A stretch of 14,150 nucleotides of DNA from contig JNEM01014209.1 in assembly GCA_000697335.1 (NCBI GenBank), positions 1 through 14,150 of the forward strand. The letters are read 5' to 3'. The first letter of the stretch is position 1, and every line of letters starts with the position of its first letter. This DNA is from Conidiobolus incongruus B7586. Lineage: Eukaryota > Entomophthoromycota > Entomophthoromycetes > Entomophthorales > Conidiobolaceae. The notes beneath the pieces are model-generated. The model had not been told where the DNA came from, did not search any database, and saw nothing but the letters and a program-made list of their open reading frames with translations. A program made the translations under genes and the position numbers. Below, in pieces: positions 7,514-14,150 of the stretch.

Positions 7514-7848
7514 TGTCACGAGTCAGGTGACTCTCCTCCCACATAATATGCTTACTTCAAATGAATATAAGGGTCATTCCCCCCCTCACATGACCAACCA
7601 CTTCAACTCTATCCTTTAATCAGCTAATGATACAACCCTCCAAAAAACTCCAGAAACCTATTACTCTATGTACTATATATAGAACCCAGAAACAGAGCTA
7701 TTTTACATAGAAGGAGTTCAATCTGGGTCCTCCCAGCTATTTGGCTTAAACCAATAAACCCCCTATCTCCTTAACTTTTACCTGGAATTCCCTAGATCTC
7801 TCTCTTTTGCTTATACTATTCCAGACACAGCTTTACCAAGACATGTTA
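7514..7848 (+). repeat. 5' LTR (335 bp)
   Basis: Runs from TGTCAC to TGTTA and is balanced in composition against the interior. It contains a run of seven C, a TATA-like CTATATATAG near 7672 that could be the LTR promoter, and AATAAA downstream. Boundaries are fixed by the matching 3' copy and by a third, inverted copy at the window end. Confidence 0.93.
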
Positions 7849-8040
7849 ATTTGGTGGAGAATTTATACCCCTATCCCTTATTTACTGAAGATCATATTAT
7901 TCAAATATTAATCAATAAGAGTATAATTCCAAAAAATATATAATTGTTAAGAAAAAATCATTATGTTTAAGAATAATTTTACCAAAAAGCATTGAATACC
8001 ATTCTTAATATAATAACCTAAAATAAACAAAGAAACTAAG
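7849..8040 (+). other. Retroelement leader with presumed primer-binding site
   Basis: Directly after the LTR comes ATTTGGTGGAGAATTTATA, the position of the primer-binding site in LTR elements. I cannot match it to a particular tRNA. The rest is an AT-rich untranslated leader before the Gag remains. Confidence 0.5.
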
Positions 8041-9170
8041 TATTATAATATTAATATAGATAATTATCACCAAGAAGATAATATGATAAATAATAAAGAA
8101 TATGAACCACAAAATAATACTGAAGATTTGAAATAATAACCTGATTTTATCCAAGAATTAAAAAAATTAGTTAATAATCTTAATTGTGAATAAACCATTA
8201 CTCTGAAGAAATTAACTGAAGAAGCATTTAAACTAGTTGACACCACTTTTGATAACATTGATTTAAACTTCTATAGTGAAAATAATACTCCTAGTATTGA
8301 ACCAAAAACTCAAACAATAATTAATAATAACAATCTAAACCCAAGAAGTTTTGAAACTAATATTAGTTTTTACATACTATTCAACCTTTACATTCTTGTT
8401 AATTAGACTAATTAGCTATATTTTGATACAAAAAAGTTTGATCCTAAAGTATAGATAGAATAAGTAAAGGTGTTAAAGGAAGTGTATAACATATTAGATA
8501 ATATTACACTAAAGAAGGTTTAAATTATTATTAATTTGAACACTAACTATTAGTTTAGAAATATTATAAACTACAAACCCAACTTTACATAGAATAATTT
8601 TATTAAGAGATTCAAAGAACATTTTTATAATTTAAATTATCAATAAAAATTGATCACCAAATTATATTTAGCTAAGATATATTAAAACAAATATATTGAA
8701 GATTTTACTTACAAGATTAAAAACTAAGCTTAATCTCTACAATATAGTTATGATATTAATCTTGTTAAAATATTTAAAAAAGGGTTATATCTAAAAATTT
8801 ATAAAAAAGTTATTCAAGAATCAATTAACTTTAATATTAGATTTAAATTTAATTTTGATAGAATATTGGAATTAGCTATTAAGAATTAAAAAATTGTCAT
8901 GGAAATCAAAAAATATAAATAGAACAATGCTTTCAATAGAAATCTAAACAAGTTTATCAAAAAACTAAACAAGTTTACAGAAAAAGGTAACTAATAGCAC
9001 AAACTTTACAAAAGTTTTTCAAAAAAGTTAAGACCTTTGTTTAAATTAAATCATAGCTTTAAAGATACAGGAAGTAATATTAACAACTAAAAATTAAGTG
9101 AAAAATCTTTATTTTTTAAAGAAAAAGCAGAGAATAAAGAAAAAAAACAAATACTAAAATAGATAGTTAC
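8040..9170 (+). pseudogene. Gag remains
   Basis: About 1.1 kb of degraded coding sequence in the Gag position. Short stretches such as RFKEHFYNLNY near 8610 and LAKIY with YIEDFTYKI near 8670-8720 resemble the capsid domain of Ty3/gypsy Gag proteins. The 3' part is Lys-rich; a zinc knuckle could not be recognised. This is a fossil, broken in many places. Confidence 0.65.
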
Positions 9171-9740
9171 ATTATTAAAGATTTTACAATTGATAATTTA
9201 TATAAATAAAATATAAGTGAAGTTACAGTTAATTCTAATATAATAAAAAAGGATAATAAAGTTATCAGTAAGTATATAGTTACCAACTTAAATTAGTTAG
9301 AACCTAATTTATTAATATACTATAATTCAACTCTTACTAACTTTTTTTATAAGCTGAATAAATTCTTAGTTACTAAACACAATAAAAATTTAGTTAAACT
9401 ACTTATAACTATATATTATCAAAGAAATAAAGATAAAGATTACTCTAGTGAAAATAACAACAAAAAATTAGATTATCAATTAATAATATATAAAACTTTA
9501 TAATAAACAATAATAAACAAGATCTACCAAAATAAAAATATATTTATAGAAAAAAAATAGATTTAAGATTAGAAAAAAAAAAGCTAAAAGAAACTATATT
9601 AAAAGAGCTATTAACAAAAAAAATATAATCAAATTAATTTTAAAGCATATAATCTAAATTCTACTACACACTTTAATAAAAATATCACCAAAATTAAAAG
9701 CAAAATTTATTAAACAGATAAATCTAAAAATTTTAAACTA
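9171..9740 (+). other. Degraded linker between Gag and dUTPase-like remains
   Basis: About 570 bp of very AT-rich element sequence without recognisable domains, rich in Lys, Asn and Ile codons in all frames. It may be the Gag C-terminus or a spacer. Confidence 0.4.
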
Positions 9741-10110
9741 GGCTCTTATAATAGATATACATGAAAATATAATATTAGTCTCAAAATTACATGAAGAAGC
9801 TATTCTACCAAAAAAGTTCTTCAAGCATAATGCTAAATATAACCTATTTATATTAAAAGACATTATTATCAAACTAGGAAAAAATACCAAAATTAGAATA
9901 AGTATTGCTATTAACTTTTAAAGAACATATACACTAAACTTAAATTAAAATCTAGTTTAGTTTATAATAATAGTTTAATAATAGAAGGAAATATAATTGA
10001 TAGTGGATATTATAATAAAATACTTGAAATTCTTAGAAATTAAAGTAATACTAACAAATTAGTTAAAAAACAAGATAGAATTACATAGTTAATCTTAATA
10101 AAAAATCACT
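9740..10110 (+). pseudogene. dUTPase-like domain remains inside the retroelement
   Basis: dUTPase hydrolyses dUTP to dUMP and limits uracil in newly made DNA. Remains of its family motifs appear in order. LHEEAILPKKF with AKYNLFILKD (about 9790-9860) is like the trimeric dUTPase start and motif 1. IRISIAINF (about 9895-9920) follows it. GNIIDSGYY (about 9987-10010) is like motif 3, GxIDxxYxG. DRI with LIL (about 10073-10098) is like motif 4, GDRIAQLIL. The segment lies between Gag and protease, the position dUTPase takes in betaretroviruses. It is a broken fossil. The motif order and spacing make this more than chance, but a profile search is needed to be certain. Confidence 0.65.
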
Positions 10111-10239
10111 ATACTTAGATTATTGAAGTTAAACTTAATAACTTACTATACTCTAATTATAACAAAAAAAGCTTTAAATCTACAAATAAAGTTGAATAAA
10201 CAATTAGTGAAGATAATTTACTAATAGGCTTAAGTTGTC

Positions 10240-10560
10240 TAAAAGCAGAAATTAAAATATATGATTCTAACACTATAACCTATATTAATGGTAATATTGG
10301 TAAAAATATTATAAGTTAAGATATAGCAAAACTTATTGGTATTGAACAGTTAAAAAAAACTAATATTATATTTTAAATACTAAATGGTATAATATATCTA
10401 ATTAGAGAAGCTATTGAAGTACCTATTAAAATTATTAGTATTAAAATAAAAGTAAATTTTATTATTGTAGAATCTAACAATATACTTATGTTGTTTAATT
10501 GCTTTTAGTTAAATTCTATAAATATAGAAATAATATAAAAAGATAAAAAGTTTACTATCA
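10240..10560 (+). pseudogene. Retropepsin-like protease remains
   Basis: Located between the dUTPase-like and RT remains. The stretch YINGNIGKNIIS near 10280-10315, then DIAKLIGIE, and the later IKVNFIIVESN near 10450 and LMLF match the layout of retroviral-type aspartic proteases. It is a fossil and not functional. Confidence 0.55.
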
Positions 10561-10939
10561 ACTTTAAAAGTTAGAAAAATATTCTAGATATATTTATAAA
10601 TAACAAAATTAACAATAAAAGCTTAATTAAAGTATTAGAATCTTATAGTAATTTGATGCTAATTTTTAACAAAGAAGATTATAATGAATTAATTAAAGAT
10701 TTATTAAATATCTTAAATAAATAGCATAACAAAAAAAAACTTATTGAAATTTTTAAAGCAAAATTTAAAATTTATGTAAAATCTCTCTATAATTTAAATA
10801 GAACTAATAAAACCAAACACTATATACTATTAGAAGATAAAAGCATGAAACTAATCTATAAAGGAATGTTAAGAGTTTTAGTTTATTTACAAGTTAAAGT
10901 AGAAAAAAAAGTTAAATAAATATTTAATACTAATGTTAT

Positions 10940-11540
10940 TAAAAAATCTAATTTACTATAAGCAAATAAACTAATTATAATATTAAAACAAAATAAAAGC
11001 TTTAAACTTTATGTTAATTATAAACTAATTAATATTGTAACAATTAAAGAAAAGTATCTATTGTTAAATATATAAGATATTATTAATATATTATAACCTA
11101 GATTTATTTTTAATATACTTAATCTAATGAGTAGTTATTAATAAATTTATATGGCTGAAAAAAACAAAATTAAAATAGTTTTTCATATACTTTAAAGTGA
11201 CTACCAGTTTATTAGAATATTATTTGGATTAATGTTAACCTTGAATATATTTTAGAAGTTGATGAATATAACATTAAACAAGTATATTAACACATTTGTA
11301 TATATTTATTTAAATAATGTTATCATATTTTTTAAAACAATTAACAAATATTTCAAACATATTAACTTGGTATTTTAAGTATTCTATAATATAAACTTAA
11401 AGATTAACTTAGAAAAATATTATTTTCTGTTTAAAGAAATTAATTATTTAGGTTTTGTTATTAGAAATAGAGTTGTTAAAATTAATCTTAAAAATATAAA
11501 AAAAGTCAAGAATTTTAAAACTCTTAAAGATAAAGCAGAT
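10940..11540 (+). pseudogene. Reverse transcriptase remains
   Basis: Matches the Ty3/gypsy RT palm and thumb. FKLYVNYKLIN near 11000 corresponds to the family's R-x-C-VDYR-x-LN region. VYIYLNNVIIFF near 11300 corresponds to the YLDDILIFS active-site box, followed by HINLVF and INYLGFVI. LKVFLSLLRFYCFFIKNYS near 11550 marks the connection to RNase H. It is a fossil, broken in several places. Confidence 0.85.
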
Positions 11541-11739
11541 CTAAAAGTATTTCTTAGCTTATTAAGATTTTATTGTTTTTTTATTAAGAATTATTCAAAA
11601 ATCACTATACTATTAATTAAACTTACTAAAGAAAAAGTTAAATTTATATAGTTATCTAATGAAGAGGAAGTTTTTTATATACTTATTAATAAATTAATTA
11701 GTGAACCTATTTTAACCAGTTTAAATTTTAAAAAAGAAT

Positions 11740-11960
11740 TTATACTATCAATAGATATTTTAAATCTAGCTATTAAAGTAGTTTTAGTATAGTTAAACTT
11801 AAACAGAAAAGAAAAAACTTATAGATATTTTTTTAAAATTCTATCCTCTATAGAAAAAAAGTATTCTACTACTTAAAAAAAATTATTATAGTTGTTTCAA
11901 CTATAACTTATTTTAAAAACTATTTATAAAGCAAGCATTTCACAGTTTATATAAATTATA
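11740..11960 (+). pseudogene. RNase H remains
   Basis: LSIDILNLAIKVVLV near 11745-11790 resembles the first RNase H box, and FFKILSSIEKKYSTT near 11830-11875 resembles the FFSKKLSPAERNYS stretch typical of Ty3/gypsy elements. The rest of the domain is poorly preserved. Confidence 0.75.
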
Positions 11961-12129
11961 TGCTTCTCTATTAGTTTTTGTTCATTATAAAACCTTCTAT
12001 ATAATTAGTTTAATAGGTTACTACCTTTATAGAATATAACTTTACTTTTAAATATAAACTTGGTAAATATAATAGGAATGTTAATAAATTAAGTAGATTA
12101 AAATCTAAAGTATTATTTACAAAAGAAAT

Positions 12130-13340
12130 TAAAATGATTAATAGAAAAGAATATAATAAAACTTTAGATGAAATTATTTTTTATTTATTAAGAATAAAAT
12201 ATAACAAAAAGTATAAACCTCTAAATAATATTAAAAACAAATACATTAAATTTAGAATCATTAATAATAAACTATATAAAGTCAAGAGATCTAAAGAAAG
12301 TATTATATATAAGCAAATATCAACTACTAAAGAATATTTTAATATTATTAAAGTAGTTTATAACAACTTAAGATATTTTACAACAACAGTTATATTAGAA
12401 AAAGTTATATTAAATTATTACTAGCTTAACCTTGTAAACAACATTAGATTTTATATTAACTCTTATAAAAAATATTAAATCTTTAAGATTAAGAAAGCAA
12501 GTCTAACTAATTTGATTAACATTATCCCTAAAGGTATTTTTAACAAATTTAATATCAATTCTATTAAATCACTCTTTAAAATAAGGTTATAAAATAGATA
12601 TATAATTATAGCAACAGGATATTTATTAAAATAACTTATAATTACACTAGTTAAAAAAGCTATATTATTAGTTATTATAGAATTTATATATAGAATAATT
12701 ATCACCTGTTATAAAATCCCTAATGAAATCATAACTAACTAAGGTTGTTATTTTATAAATGAGTTAATTAAAGAACTTTACATTATATTAAAAACTAAAC
12801 ATATACACATTGTGCTATATATACCTAAGACAAATAGTTTAACCAAGTGTTTTAATAGTTTACTTTGTAGTTCTTTAGCCAAGCTTACATTTAAAGATAC
12901 TAATGATTAAGATTATTATATCAACCTAATACTCTTTGTATATAAAACCAAACACTCTAAATCAACCAAAAACACCCATTTTAAAATGTTATATGGAATC
13001 AAAATATCTACTCACTTTAAAGATAATAATCCTTTAATAGAAGTAAAAAGAAAATTATTAAAAAATAATTAACTATAGCATTTGAATCTCCTGAGAGATC
13101 AAATCCTATCTAACATTAAATTAAAAGCTGAAGAAATTCTTAAAGATGAAAAAATTAAAGTTAATGATATAGTGAAGCTTTAGAGAAAAGATATTAAAGC
13201 TAACTTAGGTGCAAAATTCAAAGCAAGATAAGATATACCATATAAAATTATTAATAGTAACACCAAGGGTAGATATAAAATTATTCCTCTATCTAATATA
13301 ATAAAGAAGGTAACAGGATAGATTAACTGAGATATGTTAG
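12130..13340 (+). pseudogene. Integrase remains
   Basis: The zinc-binding N-terminal region lies near 12290-12450 (NLRYFTTTVILEKV and the family's LNYYW-like end). The catalytic core covers about 12480-12990, including a FINELIKEL and HIHIVLYIPKTNSLTKCFN stretch like the family's YHPQTNGQTER region. A GPY/F-type module lies near 13200-13300 (FKARYDIPYKII). No chromodomain is visible downstream. It is a fossil with many breaks; the open piece at 12134-12424 is part of it and not a separate gene. Confidence 0.82.
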
Positions 13341-13389
13341 AATTATACAATAATTTAAACCCTGAGTCCTACTCTAACTAGGAATTTTA

Positions 13390-13600
13390 TCAATCTATAT
13401 TATCTTTTTGTTTGTTGTTATTATTATTTTAATATTATTTTTATTATTTTTTCTATATTTATTATTTTTTATTTTTTTATTTATCATTTTTTATATAATT
13501 AAAAATAAAAAAAAATGATATAAAAAAAACTAAAAAAAAGAAAAAATATATATATAAATAATATAAAAAAAAACCAAAATAATCATAATAATACAAACAT
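13390..13600. repeat. Low-complexity T-rich then A-rich tract
   Basis: About 100 bp of T-rich sequence is followed by about 100 bp of A-rich sequence, so the two halves can pair imperfectly (for example TTATCATTTTTTAT with ATAAAAAAAATGATA). It lies in the 3' untranslated part of the retroelement. Confidence 0.5.
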
Positions 13601-13643
13601 TAAAACTAACTTGATTCTCTAGAATCACTGTTATTCAATTCTC

Positions 13644-13681
13644 ATTGGATGAGGACATCCAATCTTAAAACCCTTTGGTAT
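13644..13681 (+). promoter_or_regulatory. 8-bp hairpin and presumed polypurine-tract position before the 3' LTR
   Basis: ATTGGATG and CATCCAAT pair perfectly around AGGA, 18 bp before the 3' LTR. The bases between the hairpin and the LTR stand where Ty3/gypsy elements carry the polypurine tract that primes plus-strand synthesis. The block is better preserved than the interior. Confidence 0.5.
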
Positions 13682-14016
13682 TGTCACAAGTCAGGTGACT
13701 CTCCTCCCACATAATATGCTTACTTCAAATGAATATAAGGGTCATTCCCCCCCTCACGTGACCAACCACTTCAACCCTATCCTTTAATCAGCTAATGATA
13801 CAACCCTCCAGAAAACTCCAGAAACCTACTACTCTATACACTATATATAGAACCCAGAAACAGAGCTATTCTACACAGAAGGAGTTTGATCTGGGTCCTC
13901 CCAGCTATTTGGCTTAAACCAATAAACCCCCTATCTCCCTAACCTTTACCTGGAATTCCCTAGATCTCTCTCTTTTGCTTATACTATTCTAGACACGGCT
14001 TTCCCAAGATGTGTTA
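13682..14016 (+). repeat. 3' LTR (335 bp)
   Basis: Direct copy of 7514-7848, equal in length without gaps, about 94.6% identical by hand count. It ends in GTGTTA and is followed by CTAT, the right copy of the target duplication. Confidence 0.93.
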
Positions 14017-14036
14017 CTATTATAATTGAATTCTAT

Positions 14037-14150
14037 TAACACGTCTTGGGAAAGCCGTGTCCGGAATAGTATAAGCAAAAGGGAGAGATCTAGGGAATTC
14101 CAGGTAAAGGTTAGGGAGATAGGGGGTTTATTGGTTTAAGCCAAATAGCT
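14037..14150 (-). repeat. Third LTR copy, inverted, cut by the window end
   Basis: The reverse complement of the last 114 bp of the LTR, starting TAACAC 20 bp after the 3' LTR. It matches 110 of 114 positions of 13903-14016. Where the copies differ it mostly keeps CpG bases changed in one or both of the others, so it looks closest to the ancestral sequence. It is preceded by CTAT. It belongs either to a solo LTR or to a second element pointing the other way. Confidence 0.92.

Larger units (their letters stand above)
7514..14016 (+). mobile_element. Ty3/gypsy-type LTR retroelement fossil (full length, broken)
   Basis: A 6.5-kb element bounded by two 335-bp direct LTRs, with CTAT (possibly one base longer) flanking both sides as target duplication. 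Remains of Gag, a dUTPase-like domain, protease, RT, RNase H and integrase follow in that order; integrase after RNase H marks the Ty3/gypsy (Metaviridae) lineage. No chromodomain is seen after the integrase. The interior is extremely AT-rich and interrupted many dozens of times, so the element is a dead fossil, while the LTRs are well kept and differ at about 18 of 335 positions (17 transitions, several at CpG). That suggests a moderately recent insertion, though no rate is known for dating. Confidence 0.9.

Noticed and set aside
8067-8258. 63-codon minus-strand open frame
   Set aside because: Antisense to the Gag remains of the retroelement fossil.
12134-12705. Separate small genes (plus 12134-12424, minus 12475-12705)
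   Set aside because: The first is a piece of the integrase remains and the second is antisense to it; neither is an independent gene.
1-14150. CRISPR array, bacterial operon, rRNA or mitochondrial origin
   Set aside because: No regular short repeats with unique spacers, no ribosome-binding-site-led gene strings, no rRNA segments, and LTR, mariner and SINE-like elements with a La-related protein indicate eukaryotic nuclear DNA.

Overview
The window looks like a very AT-rich block of a fungal nuclear genome. It holds two compact, apparently intronless host genes with balanced composition, long gene-poor deserts, and relics of three transposon classes. The desert relics show a CpA/TpG-poor, TpA-rich signature like repeat-induced point mutation (RIP), which also favours a fungus. 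The host genes spell Gln as CAA/CAG and end at TAA and TGA, so the standard code applies. I cannot name the species; a Schizosaccharomyces Pof8/LARP7-like gene is the best host marker.

Layout. 1-521 is a promoter region with three copies of a 57-bp tandem repeat, each starting with the same 18-bp box holding two CGG triplets, followed by a TATA box. It serves a 193-residue unrecognised protein with six cysteines (522-1103). 1471-2463 is a mariner-family (DD34D) transposase fossil, open in one uninterrupted frame apart from about sixteen stops, with two catalytic Asp positions now Asn. 2464-4671 is AT desert. A host gene for a La-related protein (La motif, RRM1, xRRM-like C-terminus; LARP7/Pof8 type) lies on the minus strand at 5722-6756. 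It is bracketed by two same-orientation copies (4672-4801 and 7282-7411) of a 130-bp Pol III-type element with tRNA-like A and B boxes and a terminal T run.

7514-14016 is a complete-length but broken Ty3/gypsy-type LTR retroelement fossil: two 335-bp LTRs (about 18 differences, nearly all transitions), CTAT target duplication, and Gag, protease, RT, RNase H and integrase remains in Ty3 order. Between Gag and protease lies what looks like a dUTPase domain, an arrangement reminiscent of betaretroviruses. The LTRs keep balanced composition while the interior is extremely AT-rich, an internal discordance worth explaining. A further LTR copy in the opposite orientation begins 20 bp beyond the 3' LTR and runs off the window, making a tail-to-tail palindrome.

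The host genes have no evident functional link to one another. The LARP7-like protein would act in RNA metabolism (telomerase RNA and/or U6 snRNP). The common theme is how genes survive in a repeat-rich, mutationally battered compartment: short Pol III elements and LTRs stay clean, while long transposon bodies decay.
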